Assembly (NCBI RefSeq): GCF_042677005.1
Contig: NZ_JBHTIF010000002.1
Span: 124,001-188,000 of the forward strand
Source: Lysobacter_I brunescens
GTDB taxonomy: Bacteria; Pseudomonadota; Gammaproteobacteria; Xanthomonadales; Xanthomonadaceae
Length of the DNA stretch: 64,000 nucleotides
Reading direction: 5' to 3'
Below are positions 41,101 through 50,323 of the stretch, one piece after another; the first letter of the stretch is position 1; each line of letters begins with the position of its first letter. The notes under the pieces were generated by a model. It made no database searches. It was not told the DNA's origin and saw only the letters and a list, made by a program, of their open reading frames with translations. Both the position numbers and the translations under genes were made by a program.

Positions 41101-42585
41101 TCAGGTCAGCCCCAGCGCCGCGAGCAGCTTGCGGAACCAGTGTTCCTCGTCACGCTGGCGGGCGCGGGTCTCGCGCAGCGATTCACCGTAGGCCGGCTGC
41201 GGGTTCGCGGGTAGGCGCGCGACATCCGGAGCGCTCGCCATCGCGGTGTACTGCGGTGCGAGGTCGGTGCCCTGGAACACGCCGAGCGGCGAATAGCCGG
41301 TATAGCCGGGGAATACATCGCCGAGGCGGTTGTTGCCCATGCGCCGGATCAGCAGTTCCGAGAACACGCGGCGGTAGTCGGTGGTCACCGGGATGTCGCC
41401 GAAATACGGCGACAGGATCTGCGGGTCGAGGCCGAGCCACTGGCCGTAGAAACGACGGCCGTTGACTGCGCCGCCGAGCACCAGCAGCGGATTGCCGTAG
41501 CCGTGGTCGGTGCCGCCGCTGCCGTTCTGGCGCACGCGGCGGCCGAATTCGGACTGCACGATCACGGTCACGCGCGGCGCTTCGCTGCCGGTGTTCATCT
41601 CGTTGTAGAACGCGGTCAGCGCCTGCGACAGTTCGGCGATCTTGTTCTGGTAGTAGTGGTAGCCGCTGCCGGCGGTGCCCTGGCCGTCGTGGGTGTCCCA
41701 GCCGCCGAGGTCGACGGTGGCGAAACGCAGGCCGAGGTTGAAGCGGATCGACTGCGCGACGGTCCACAACTGGCGGGCGAAGGTACTGGTCGGCCAGCCG
41801 GCGGGCAGGGTGGAGGTGTAGGCCTGCGAGCCGATCACGCGCAGCGCGGCGTCGGCACGCTGGCCTGCGCGTTCCAGCCCGGTCTGGCCGGCCCACAGGC
41901 TGGCCAGGGTTTCGTTCACGCCCTTCGTGCCTGCAGGCAGGCCGCTGCGGTACTGCTGCCACTGGTACGCGCCTGAATTGAGCGAGAAATCGCTGGGGCT
42001 GGACATCGACAGCGACTGCGTGGCGCCGAGCAGGTTCGCGGGCTGGCGGCTGGCGACGGCGAGCTGCGGCATCACCGGCGCGGCGCCGATGCCTGGCTGG
42101 GTGGTCCAGGCGCGGGTCAGCCAGCCGGTGCCGACGCCCTGCTGGCCGGGCGTGCCGAGATCGAGGTAGAGCTGGGCGTCGAAGTGGCTGCGCGTGACCA
42201 CGGTCGGCATGCCGCAGCTGTGCACGATGGCCAGCTTGCCGCCATCCCACAGTTCCTTGAGGCCGGTCGCCGACGGATGCAGGCCGAAGCCGGTGGCGCT
42301 GCCGTTGGCCAGGGTCAGCGGCAGGGCGCCATAGGTGCCGGTGGCCGCGATGTTCAGCGAGGGACGGGCTTCCTCATAGAAGCCGCGGTCGTTGCCGTCG
42401 ATCGGCGGCACCAGGTTCAGGCCGTCGATGCCACCGCGCAGGAACACGACGACGACGGTGTCGTAGCTGTTGAGCGCGGCCTGGGCTTCGCTGGAGAACA
42501 GCATGCTCGGGCCGGCGGCGCCGACGGCGGCGGTGGCGCAGGCACCCTTGAGGAATTCGCGGCGGTCGATGCGGAGATCGGTCAT
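41101..42585 (-). CDS. DUF1501 protein with Tat signal
   Basis: The 494-residue protein starts with a Tat signal (RREFLKG at residues 8-14, then a hydrophobic Ala-rich stretch to AQAAL), so it should be exported folded. The body shows DUF1501 features, including VVFLRGGIDGLNLVPP, the SEFGRRVRQNGSGGTDHGYGN block and metal-type His/Asp residues; the fold is related to the alkaline phosphatase/sulfatase superfamily. Substrate is unknown. It directly follows DUF1800 with a 1-base gap, a common gene pair in proteobacteria and planctomycetes. Confidence 0.9.
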   Translation of the reverse strand: MTDLRIDRREFLKGACATAAVGAAGPSMLFSSEAQAALNSYDTVVVVFLRGGIDGLNLVPPIDGNDRGFYEEARPSLNIAATGTYGALPLTLANGSATGFGLHPSATGLKELWDGGKLAIVHSCGMPTVVTRSHFDAQLYLDLGTPGQQGVGTGWLTRAWTTQPGIGAAPVMPQLAVASRQPANLLGATQSLSMSSPSDFSLNSGAYQWQQYRSGLPAGTKGVNETLASLWAGQTGLERAGQRADAALRVIGSQAYTSTLPAGWPTSTFARQLWTVAQSIRFNLGLRFATVDLGGWDTHDGQGTAGSGYHYYQNKIAELSQALTAFYNEMNTGSEAPRVTVIVQSEFGRRVRQNGSGGTDHGYGNPLLVLGGAVNGRRFYGQWLGLDPQILSPYFGDIPVTTDYRRVFSELLIRRMGNNRLGDVFPGYTGYSPLGVFQGTDLAPQYTAMASAPDVARLPANPQPAYGESLRETRARQRDEEHWFRKLLAALGLT

Positions 42586-42586
42586 G

Positions 42587-44398
42587 TCAGCGGCTCATGA
42601 ATTCGGGGGTCATCAGGATCAGCGATACCAGGCTGCGCAGGCGCTGCTGGTTGTAGTGGCGCTTTGGGTCGCTGGCCGCCCAGGTGTCGGTGTCGGTGAT
42701 GACGTAGGTCGCGGGATCGCCGTTCTGGGCCATGAAGGCCACCAGCGTCTGTCGGCGCGCGGCGGTCGGCAGGTAGCCGAGGATGCGCTGGCACCAGAAG
42801 TCCACGAGGTTGTTCGCCGTCCAGTTGCTCACGCCGCTGCGCGTGGTGGCGAGGATCGGCGCCATCGGCACGCTGTTGTCGCTGGTCTCGGTGATCCAGT
42901 TCAGCAGCTTCCAGGACATCGCGTAGCTGTTCGCGCCCGACCAGGCGAGGCTGACGTCCGGATAGCCGTTCGGCGCGGGCCACTCGTAAGGCGCATGGCC
43001 GGTGGGTGCGATGCGCCAGAACATCTCGTCGCTCTTGGCGTCGCCGACGCGCGGCGTCCAGTCCGAACCGGTGGCGCGCAGCGCGGCGGCGACCAGTTCG
43101 AACGGTCTGCGATCCTTCATGCCCCAGCTGTTGATGAAGGCATTCGAGAGCAGGATGTGGCGCAGCGTGCGCGCGATCTGGTCGGGCTGCTGCCAGTTGG
43201 CGCGGAACACTTCGGCCGCGCTGTCGACGAGCGCCTGCTCCGGGCGATCGCTGACGAAGCGGCGGATGAGCTTGCGGCAGATGAACTTCGCCACGCGGGG
43301 ATGCTGCGCGACGCGATCGAGGATGTCGCGGCCGTCCTTCATCGCCGGCTGTTCCGGATTGAGGAACTTGCCCAGCACGAACTTCGGGCCGGCGTCGTGC
43401 CAGGCCTGGCGATAGACGAAGGTGCCGTCGTTTTCGTTGGGATACTGCCAGTGGCCGTCCTTCACCGACCAGCCGGTGAACGCCGATGCGGTCTCGTACA
43501 CGTCCACGTCGGTGTAGCCGATCGGGAACGACGGATCTTCCGGGCAGGCCGGCACCTGGAAGGGATCCATGAAGCCCAGGTAGTTCTCGGCGCCGAAGGT
43601 GTGCAGTTCCAGCAGTTCGCGCGCGAAGTTCTCGTTCGGGCCCGAACGCGTGTTCGATTCGTTGTCGAGGTAGTAGAGCATCGCCGTGCTCTGCGCGACG
43701 GCTTCGAGCATGGTCCGGAAGTTGCCCAGCGCGTTGGCGCGGATCACGTCGCGGTTGTAGTGCATGTACACCGGTGCGGCCGAGAAATCGGTCAGCGTGA
43801 CGTTGAAGTGGTTCTGCCAGAAGCCGACCACCACTTCCTGCAGCTGGCGCTTCGAATGCACGGCACGGGCCAGCGCCGAGCGCTGCACTTCCCAGGCCGG
43901 GCGCATGCGCACGTCGTAGACCGGGTCATTCAGCACGTGCTCGCTCCACAGCTGGGTGAGTGGCTTGGCGAGCGTGGTGTAGCCGGCGTTGGCCAGGCGT
44001 GTGTCGAAGGCGCTGTCGTCGATCGCCGCAGGATTGAGCTGCTGGTTGAGGAAGGCGGTCAGCCGCGCGGTGTCGTTCGCGCCGAGCGCGTTGAACTCCG
44101 CGATGGACGCGGTGGTCGCGCCGAAGGTGAGGTGGTTGAGCACGCGCACCGCGAACGGCGGTCGCGGCAGGGTGGTCAGTTCCGCCGGCGAACCGTTCGA
44201 CGTGGACGGCGCCGGTTTGCTGCCCGCAGCTGCCGCGATGGGGCGTTCGAGGCGCGGTGGCCGTGCGTCGAAGCGAATCGGCCCCTGGATGCCGTGCCGG
44301 CGTGCGATCACGTCGAGCATCGCCTTGCGGTCGGCTGCGGGGACGGGCCTGGGAGCGGGCCGGGCGAAGGGAGGGCGGGGGGTGGTGGGGCGGGACAT
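42587..44398 (-). CDS. DUF1800 protein, no signal peptide
   Basis: The 603-residue protein begins with a Pro/Arg-rich leader (SRPTTPRPPFARP) and has no secretion signal. DUF1800 features visible: HLTFGAT near residue 100, FWQNHFNVT, ENFARELLELHTFG, and GKFICRKLIRRFVS-like block (VAKFICRKLIRRFVSDRP). ATG 44398 is preceded by GGAG at a good distance. The family function is unknown; it is almost always paired with DUF1501, as here (stop 1 base before the DUF1501 ATG), which suggests a complex. Confidence 0.9.
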   Translation of the reverse strand: MSRPTTPRPPFARPAPRPVPAADRKAMLDVIARRHGIQGPIRFDARPPRLERPIAAAAGSKPAPSTSNGSPAELTTLPRPPFAVRVLNHLTFGATTASIAEFNALGANDTARLTAFLNQQLNPAAIDDSAFDTRLANAGYTTLAKPLTQLWSEHVLNDPVYDVRMRPAWEVQRSALARAVHSKRQLQEVVVGFWQNHFNVTLTDFSAAPVYMHYNRDVIRANALGNFRTMLEAVAQSTAMLYYLDNESNTRSGPNENFARELLELHTFGAENYLGFMDPFQVPACPEDPSFPIGYTDVDVYETASAFTGWSVKDGHWQYPNENDGTFVYRQAWHDAGPKFVLGKFLNPEQPAMKDGRDILDRVAQHPRVAKFICRKLIRRFVSDRPEQALVDSAAEVFRANWQQPDQIARTLRHILLSNAFINSWGMKDRRPFELVAAALRATGSDWTPRVGDAKSDEMFWRIAPTGHAPYEWPAPNGYPDVSLAWSGANSYAMSWKLLNWITETSDNSVPMAPILATTRSGVSNWTANNLVDFWCQRILGYLPTAARRQTLVAFMAQNGDPATYVITDTDTWAASDPKRHYNQQRLRSLVSLILMTPEFMSR

Positions 44399-44543
44399 GC
44401 AGGCTCCGGCGATGCGCCCGGAATCCGGGCGGAACCCGCGCACCATACCCCGGATTCAAGTCGCCGCGTGGCAGGTCAACGGGCACAAATCGTGACCGGA
44501 AACACGATCCCGTCATGTCCCCGCGACAATCGGCGGATTCGGT

Positions 44544-45179
44544 CTATCGAGCGGAAAGCGCGGCCAGCAGCTGGTGTGAATCCGCGCACATTTTGTGCGG
44601 CGTGTAGGCCTGCAGGGCATCGGCCCGGGCATAGCCCCAGCCGACCCCGATGAAGTCGACGCCGAGCGTCGCCGCTGCCTGTGCGTCGCGGATTTCGTCG
44701 CCGACATAGACCGCGTCGTGGGGCGCGCAGCCGAGGCGTTTCAGCGTCTTCGCCAGACGCTTCTTCTTGCCGAAGATCGAGACGTCGCCTTCCAGTGCGT
44801 CGACATGCGCCAGCGTGCGCTCGCCGAGCACGGCGCGGACGTTGCCTGGGCTGTTCGAGGTGACGATCGCGATGCGCATGCCTTGCGATTTCAGCGATGC
44901 CAGCAGGGTATCGACGCCGTCGAACGGTACGATCCCGTCGATGTCGTCGCGCATGCGCCGGCGCATCTCGCGCGTGAGCAGCGGCAGCTTCCACCACGCA
45001 AGGCCGAGTCGCTGCATGATCGCGCGTGCCTCCAGTCCACGCAGCGCCTGCAACTGCGCATCGTCGAGCGGCGTCAGGCGGTAGCGCGGCGTGATCTCGC
45101 GCAGGGTCGCGGCGAACCAGCCGAAGGAATCGGCCAGCGTGCCGTCGAAATCGAACATGGCGAGGCGGTAGCGCGGCAT
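44544..45179 (-). CDS. HAD-superfamily phosphatase (Gph-like)
   Basis: The 211-residue protein has HAD motif I FDFDGTLADS (Asp10 nucleophile, Asp12 acid), motif II VTSNSPG, motif III lysine (GKKKRLAKTLK) and motif IV GDEIRDAQAA, plus an alpha-helical cap between motifs I and II. It resembles phosphoglycolate/pyrophosphatase PpaX-type members, but the substrate is open. ATG 45179 matches the motif-proximal start; upstream in-frame sequence is the antisense of the neighbouring SDR. A run of 11 G's separates it from bdhA. Confidence 0.88.
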   Translation of the reverse strand: MPRYRLAMFDFDGTLADSFGWFAATLREITPRYRLTPLDDAQLQALRGLEARAIMQRLGLAWWKLPLLTREMRRRMRDDIDGIVPFDGVDTLLASLKSQGMRIAIVTSNSPGNVRAVLGERTLAHVDALEGDVSIFGKKKRLAKTLKRLGCAPHDAVYVGDEIRDAQAAATLGVDFIGVGWGYARADALQAYTPHKMCADSHQLLAALSAR

Positions 45180-45183
45180 CGCC

Positions 45184-45194
45184 GGGGGGGGGGG
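45184..45194. repeat. Homopolymer of 11 G's upstream of HAD phosphatase
   Basis: Eleven consecutive G's on the plus strand (C's in the direction of transcription), 5 to 15 bases upstream of the phosphatase start codon and after the bdhA stop (45217). Confidence 0.9.
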
Positions 45195-45216
45195 CGCAGT
45201 GCAAGTCCGCAGCGGC

Positions 45217-46020
45217 TTACTGCGCGGTCCAGCCGCCGTCGATCGGGAACGAGGCGCCGGTGACGTTGTGCGCTTCTCGGCGGCACAGCCACAGGGTGAG
45301 CGAGGCGATGTCCTCGGGCAGCGACATGCGCTGGCTGGGCTGCTTCTCGGCGACCAGTGCGCGCACGCCGTCGTCGCGACTGCCGCCATTGCGGCGCGCT
45401 TCGATCTGCGGCTCGATCAGCGCGGTCTCGACCCAGCCCGGGCAGATGCAGTTGACGGTGATGCCGCCGCTGTCTCGGCTGCCGCTGGCAGCGTATTCGA
45501 GCGCGGCGACCTTGCTCAGCCCGACGATGCCGAACTTGCTGGCGACATACGGCGCCTTGTTCACCGAGGCGACGAGCCCGTGCACCGAGGCGATGTTGAC
45601 CACGCGGCCATAGCCGCGCGCAGCCATGCCGGGCATCGCGACGCGCATGGTGTGGAAGGCCGCGCTGAGATTGATCGCGAGGATGTCGTTCCACTTCTGC
45701 GTCGGCATCTCGGCCAGCGGCACCGCATGCTGGATGCCGGCGTTGTTGACGAGGATGTCGAGCGGCGACCAGGCCTCGATCGCCATGATCATCGCTTCGA
45801 TCTGCTCCGGATCGCGCAGGTCCGCGCCGAAATGGCGGACCTCGGCGGCGCCGGCATCGCGCACGGCCTGCAGCGCGGCCTCGATCTGCTCGGGCATGCC
45901 CAGGCCGTTGATCGCGACCTTCGCCCCGGCGGAGCCCAACCCGCAGGCGATGGCCAGGCCGATGCCGGAGGTGCTGCCGGTGACGAGGGCGGTGCGCGGG
46001 GCGAGGAAACGGTCGGCCAT
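45217..46020 (-). CDS. bdhA: 3-hydroxybutyrate dehydrogenase
   Basis: This 267-residue SDR interconverts (R)-3-hydroxybutyrate and acetoacetate with NAD(H), the last step in using polyhydroxybutyrate or free 3-hydroxybutyrate. It has TGSTSGIG (15-22), NNAGIQHAVPL (the QH after NNAGI is typical of the bacterial 3-HB dehydrogenase subfamily), catalytic Ser145, Tyr158, Lys162 and the CPGWVETALIEPQIEAR substrate loop. It is in the same direction as the GntP permease and follows it after 178 bases with a palindrome between. Confidence 0.87.
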   Translation of the reverse strand: MADRFLAPRTALVTGSTSGIGLAIACGLGSAGAKVAINGLGMPEQIEAALQAVRDAGAAEVRHFGADLRDPEQIEAMIMAIEAWSPLDILVNNAGIQHAVPLAEMPTQKWNDILAINLSAAFHTMRVAMPGMAARGYGRVVNIASVHGLVASVNKAPYVASKFGIVGLSKVAALEYAASGSRDSGGITVNCICPGWVETALIEPQIEARRNGGSRDDGVRALVAEKQPSQRMSLPEDIASLTLWLCRREAHNVTGASFPIDGGWTAQ

Positions 46021-46105
46021 GGCGGGGGTCCGGGAAGTGGGGGAAGGCGGAAATTATGCGGGATGGCGGTGTTGTTCTCCCTCTCCACGATGGGGAGGGC
46101 TTCCG

Positions 46106-46175
46106 TTGTAGAGCGGAGCTTGCTCCGCTCATGGCCCTTCCGGGAAAGGCGAGCGGAGCAAGCTCCGCTCTACAA
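46106..46175. repeat. Perfect 25-bp inverted repeat, second REP family
   Basis: Arms 46106-46130 and 46151-46175 are exact reverse complements. Each arm also contains its own 20-base palindrome (GAGCGGAGCTTGCTCCGCTC). The 20-base spacer has a further partial stem. The sequence is unlike the GTGGGAGCG family at 5701 and 40975. It lies between the GntP permease and bdhA. Confidence 0.9.
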
Positions 46176-46198
46176 GGGTGAAGGCAAGGGGGAGCGCC

Positions 46199-47602
46199 TC
46201 ACACCAGCCCGGTCGCGTAGTAGGCACCGATGATCACGAACACCGCGGCTGTCTTGATCAGGGTGATTGCGAAGATGTCCTTGTAGGCCTGGCGATGGGT
46301 CAGGCCGGTCACCGCGAGCAGGGTGATCACCGCGCCGTTGTGCGGCAGCGTGTCCATGCCGCCGGAGGCCATCGAGGCCACGCGATGCAGTACGTCCATC
46401 GGGATGCCGGCGGCGTTCGCGTTGGCGATGAAGGTCTCCGACATCGCCGCGAGCGCGATGCTCATGCCGCCCGAGGCCGAGCCGGTGATGCCGGCCAGCG
46501 AGGTGACGGTGATCGCTTCGTTGACCAGCGGATTCGGGATCGAGCCCAGCGCGTTCGCCACGACAAGGAAGCCGGGCAGGGCCGCGATCACCGCGCCGAA
46601 GCCATACTCCGACGCGGTGTTCATCGCCGCGAGCATCGCGCCGCCGACGGCGGTCTTCGCGCCCTCGGAGAAGCTGGCAGCGACCGGCTTCCAGGCCAGC
46701 GCCAGCACGCTGAGGATGCCGACCAGCAGCGCGCCCTGCACGGCCCAGATCGCCGCGACCTTCGAGACCTCCTGCACCACGGGCGCGGCCTTGCCGATCA
46801 CGGCTGGAACGAATTCATGACTGCTGCCGTAGACCTCGGGAATCCAGATCGTCAGCAGCTTGTTGACCACGCCGACCAGCAGCAGCGGCAGCAGCGCGAC
46901 CAGTGGGTGGGCGAGGCGCGATTCGGCGAAGGGCGCGGGTTCGTTCAACAGTGTCGCGGGGTCGCCGTAGCCTTCGCCGTTGCGCTTCGCCACGCGACGG
47001 CGCCATTCCAGGTAGCTGAAGCCGACGGCGAGGATGAAGACCGCGCCGATCGAACCCAGCCACGGCGCCGCCCAGGTGGTGGTGCCGAAGAACGAGGTCG
47101 GGATGATGTTCTGGATCTGCGGCGTGCCCGGCAGCGCGTCCATGGTGAAGGTGAACGCGCCCAGCGCGATCGTGCCGGGAATCAGCCGCTTGGGGATGTC
47201 GCTCTGGCGGAAGAGTTCGGCCGCGAACGGATACACCGCGAACACCACCACGAACAGCGACACGCCGCCGTAGGTCAGCACCGCGCAGACCGCGACGATC
47301 GACAGCATCGCGCGCTCGGCGCCGAACAGCTTGATCGCGGCGCTGACGATGGATTTGGAGAAGCCGGAGACTTCGATGAGCTTGCCGAAGATCGCGCCGA
47401 GCAGGAATACCGGGAAATACAGCTTCAGGAAGCCGACCATCTTGTCCATGAACAGGCCGGTGAACATCGGCGCGACCAGCGAGGGGTCGGTGGCGAGCAC
47501 CGCGCCCAGCGCGGCGATGGGCGCGAACAGGATCACGCTGTAGCCGCGATAGGCGACGAACATCAGGAAGCAGAGGGCGGCCAGGACGATGAGAAAGGAC
47601 AT
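46199..47602 (-). CDS. GntP-family permease
   Basis: The 467-residue protein has about 12-14 hydrophobic segments and the GntP-type motifs FGKLIEVSGFSKSIV and ALGAFTFTMDALPGTPQIQN. GntP members are H+/Na+ symporters for gluconate and other small hydroxy acids. It is the upstream neighbour of bdhA, with the same direction, so 3-hydroxybutyrate or a related hydroxy acid is the likely substrate; that is inference from context. The ATG at 47602 faces a TonB receptor across a 161-base divergent gap. Confidence 0.85.
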   Translation of the reverse strand: MSFLIVLAALCFLMFVAYRGYSVILFAPIAALGAVLATDPSLVAPMFTGLFMDKMVGFLKLYFPVFLLGAIFGKLIEVSGFSKSIVSAAIKLFGAERAMLSIVAVCAVLTYGGVSLFVVVFAVYPFAAELFRQSDIPKRLIPGTIALGAFTFTMDALPGTPQIQNIIPTSFFGTTTWAAPWLGSIGAVFILAVGFSYLEWRRRVAKRNGEGYGDPATLLNEPAPFAESRLAHPLVALLPLLLVGVVNKLLTIWIPEVYGSSHEFVPAVIGKAAPVVQEVSKVAAIWAVQGALLVGILSVLALAWKPVAASFSEGAKTAVGGAMLAAMNTASEYGFGAVIAALPGFLVVANALGSIPNPLVNEAITVTSLAGITGSASGGMSIALAAMSETFIANANAAGIPMDVLHRVASMASGGMDTLPHNGAVITLLAVTGLTHRQAYKDIFAITLIKTAAVFVIIGAYYATGLV

Positions 47603-47763
47603 GGGGCGGGGCCGCGCAGGCGAGGGAAGGCCGCGCCAGTGTCGGCAGGGCGGGCCGCACGGCCCATTGTCCGAAGGTACAAGTGTCCGCCGTGGCTGCC
47701 GGGCCCTAGGCTTGCCGCACCCTGGCCGCCAAGCGTCGGCGGCTTTCCGTTGAGGACCGATCC

Positions 47764-50049
47764 ATGCGCCGCACCCGTACCGTCGAAACGCTGTCCCCCG
47801 CTGCCCTCCGCCGTGCCGCGATCCGCCACAGCGGCCTGAGCCTGGCCATTGCCCTGGGCCTGTTCGCGCCGTTGGGCCACGCCCAGGAGGCTGCCGATGC
47901 CCCGACCTCCGAATCGGGCACGCTGGATACGATCAAGGTCACGGCGCGCAAGCGCGAGGAGACCCTGCAGGACGTGCCGGTTGCCGTCACCGCGTTCACG
48001 CCGGACACCCTGGACAAGCTCAACGTCGAGGACCTGAGCGATCTCGACGCGCAGGTGCCCAACCTGACGATCTACGCCGCACGCGGCTCCAGCAGCACGG
48101 TCACCGCCTACATCCGCGGCGTCGGCCAGTCCGATCCGCTGTGGGGCGTGGACCCGGGCGTGGGCATCTACCTCGATGACGTGTATATCGCCCGTCCGCA
48201 GGGCGCGCTGCTCGACGTGTTCGACATCGGCCGCATCGAAGTGCTGCGCGGCCCGCAGGGCACGCTGTACGGCAAGAACACCATCGGCGGCGCGATCAAG
48301 TACGTGTCGAAGCCGCTGCCGGAATCCTTCGACGGCTTCGCCTCGATCACTGTCGGCACCGACAGCCAGTTCGACGTGAAGGGCGCGATCGGTGGTCCGA
48401 TCTTCGGCGAGAACAGCGGCCTGCGCGCGCGCGTCGCCGTGGCCAGCCTCAACCGCGACGGCTTCGGCGAGAACGTCAACACCGGCCAGCCGGCCAGCGA
48501 CAAGGAAATCAATGCCGTCCGCTTCAACCTCGGCGCCTACGCCGGCGAGACCTTCGACGCGCAGTTCACCCTCGACTGGATGGACGACCAGTCCGGCGTG
48601 CGCGCCGCGCGCATGCTCGCGCCGAACCGCTTCGCGCCGACCGTGCAGCCGCTGGACAGCCGCTACGACGTGCGCAACGGCATGCCGAACGTCAACGACA
48701 CCGAGATGAAGGGCATGTCCGCCACCTTCAACTGGCGCCCCGCCGACGGCACGGCGCTGGAAGGCTGGGCGTTCAAGTACGTGGCCGCGCGCCGCGAGTC
48801 CGACACCGAGACCAACATCGACTTCGACACGCTCCCGAACAAGATCGCCGACGTGAAGGCGTTCTACAGCGACGAGCAGACTTCGCAGGAATTGCAGGCC
48901 AACTACGACAAGGGCGGGCGTGCGCGCGGCGTGATCGGTCTCTACAGCTTCGACGGCACCGCCGGCGGACGCGTGTTGAACAATTTCTTCAACCTGCTGT
49001 TCGGCGATACGCAGGGCAAGGTCGACACCGAGAGCTTCGCGGTCTACGCCGACTGGACCTTCGACCTGACCGATCGCCTGGCGCTGGATGTCGGCGTGCG
49101 CTACACCGACGAGGACAAGCGTGCCCGCGTGCTGAACCGGGGCTATTCCGATGCCACCTTCACGCGTCCGATCAGCGTGGTCGCGAACTTCGACAAGACC
49201 ATCAACTTCAAGAACACCTCGCCGAAGATCTCGCTGGATTACCAGGTCAACGACGACATCATGATCTACGGCCTCGCCAGCCGCGGCTTCAAGTCGGGCG
49301 GCTACAACATCCGCGCCCAGGCCACGGCCGTGCCGCGCTCGGCCGAGCCCTTCGACGACGAGCAGGTCGACAGCCTGGAAATCGGCACCAAGATGTCGCT
49401 GCTCGACCAGCGCCTGTTCCTGAACCTGTCGGCCTTCCACAACAAGTACAAGGACATGCAGCTGTCGGTGTTTACCGCCTACGACAGCAATGGCGACGGC
49501 ATCGACGACGCGTTCTTCGGCGACTTCACCAACGCCGGCCAGGGCACGGTGAACGGCCTGGAAGTCGAGTACCAGTGGCTGCCGACCACCCACTGGGCGA
49601 TCACCGGCAACGTCGCCTGGCTGGACGCGAAGTTCGACGAGTACATCTTCAAGAACGTGAACATCGCCGACCAGCAGGAGTTCACCAACGCACCGGAGTT
49701 CTCCGGCGCGCTGAACGTCGAGTACCGCACCACGCTCGGCAGTGCCGGCAGCCTCTCGGCGCGCCTCGGCTACAGCTACCAGAGCGAGGTCGTGGCGACG
49801 ACCGAAGTGGTTCGCGACCCGGTCACCGGTGCCACCGCGCAGCCGATCACCCAGGACGGCTACGGCCTGCTCAACGCCGGCGTGATCTGGAAGCCGAATG
49901 CGTCGTGGACGCTGTCGCTGCAGGGCACCAACCTGACCGACAAGGAATACCTGACCACCGGCTACAACCTGGTCTCGTCGCTGGGCGTGCTCACCGGTTT
50001 CTACGGTGCGCCGCGCCAGTTCTCGCTGACCGCGCGCTACGACTTCTGA
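47764..50049 (+). CDS. TonB-dependent outer-membrane receptor
   Basis: The 761-residue protein has a long signal peptide (LSLAIALGLFAPLGHAQ), a TonB-box-like stretch TIKVTAR, a plug (LDKLNVEDLSDLDAQVPNLT, DGVYIARPQGALLDVFD-type loop, RIEVLRGPQGTLYGKN) and a beta barrel ending in QFSLTARYDF, a canonical Phe-terminal strand. It diverges from the GntP permease/bdhA genes, suggesting coordinated uptake of the same substrate. The ligand is unknown. Confidence 0.9.
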   Translation: MRRTRTVETLSPAALRRAAIRHSGLSLAIALGLFAPLGHAQEAADAPTSESGTLDTIKVTARKREETLQDVPVAVTAFTPDTLDKLNVEDLSDLDAQVPNLTIYAARGSSSTVTAYIRGVGQSDPLWGVDPGVGIYLDDVYIARPQGALLDVFDIGRIEVLRGPQGTLYGKNTIGGAIKYVSKPLPESFDGFASITVGTDSQFDVKGAIGGPIFGENSGLRARVAVASLNRDGFGENVNTGQPASDKEINAVRFNLGAYAGETFDAQFTLDWMDDQSGVRAARMLAPNRFAPTVQPLDSRYDVRNGMPNVNDTEMKGMSATFNWRPADGTALEGWAFKYVAARRESDTETNIDFDTLPNKIADVKAFYSDEQTSQELQANYDKGGRARGVIGLYSFDGTAGGRVLNNFFNLLFGDTQGKVDTESFAVYADWTFDLTDRLALDVGVRYTDEDKRARVLNRGYSDATFTRPISVVANFDKTINFKNTSPKISLDYQVNDDIMIYGLASRGFKSGGYNIRAQATAVPRSAEPFDDEQVDSLEIGTKMSLLDQRLFLNLSAFHNKYKDMQLSVFTAYDSNGDGIDDAFFGDFTNAGQGTVNGLEVEYQWLPTTHWAITGNVAWLDAKFDEYIFKNVNIADQQEFTNAPEFSGALNVEYRTTLGSAGSLSARLGYSYQSEVVATTEVVRDPVTGATAQPITQDGYGLLNAGVIWKPNASWTLSLQGTNLTDKEYLTTGYNLVSSLGVLTGFYGAPRQFSLTARYDF

Positions 50050-50122
50050 TCGTCCGCACCGGCGGCCCCTCTCCGCCGGTCGGTTGCAGATTTCGCATCA
50101 TCGCCCCCATGTTGCGTGCACG

Positions 50123-50153
50123 CCGTCCCCGCGCTAGCGGGGGCGGTTTTTTT
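50123..50153 (+). terminator. Intrinsic terminator after TonB receptor
   Basis: CCGTCCCCGC (50123-50132), GCTA loop, GCGGGGGCGG (50137-50146), then seven T's (50147-50153). One T:G pair. Confidence 0.88.
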
Positions 50154-50323
50154 CATGTGTGAGCAGATGATGCGGTTGGCGTTGAGGTATCCCAACGTTA
50201 TTCCTCGATGGATCATCGAGTTGGATCTGTGATTTCACCCCTGTCATCCTGAGCCGAAGGCGAAGGACCTGCTGTTTGCTTCTCCAAACTCTTGCGGAAA
50301 GGTATTCCAGTTATCCTGTATTT

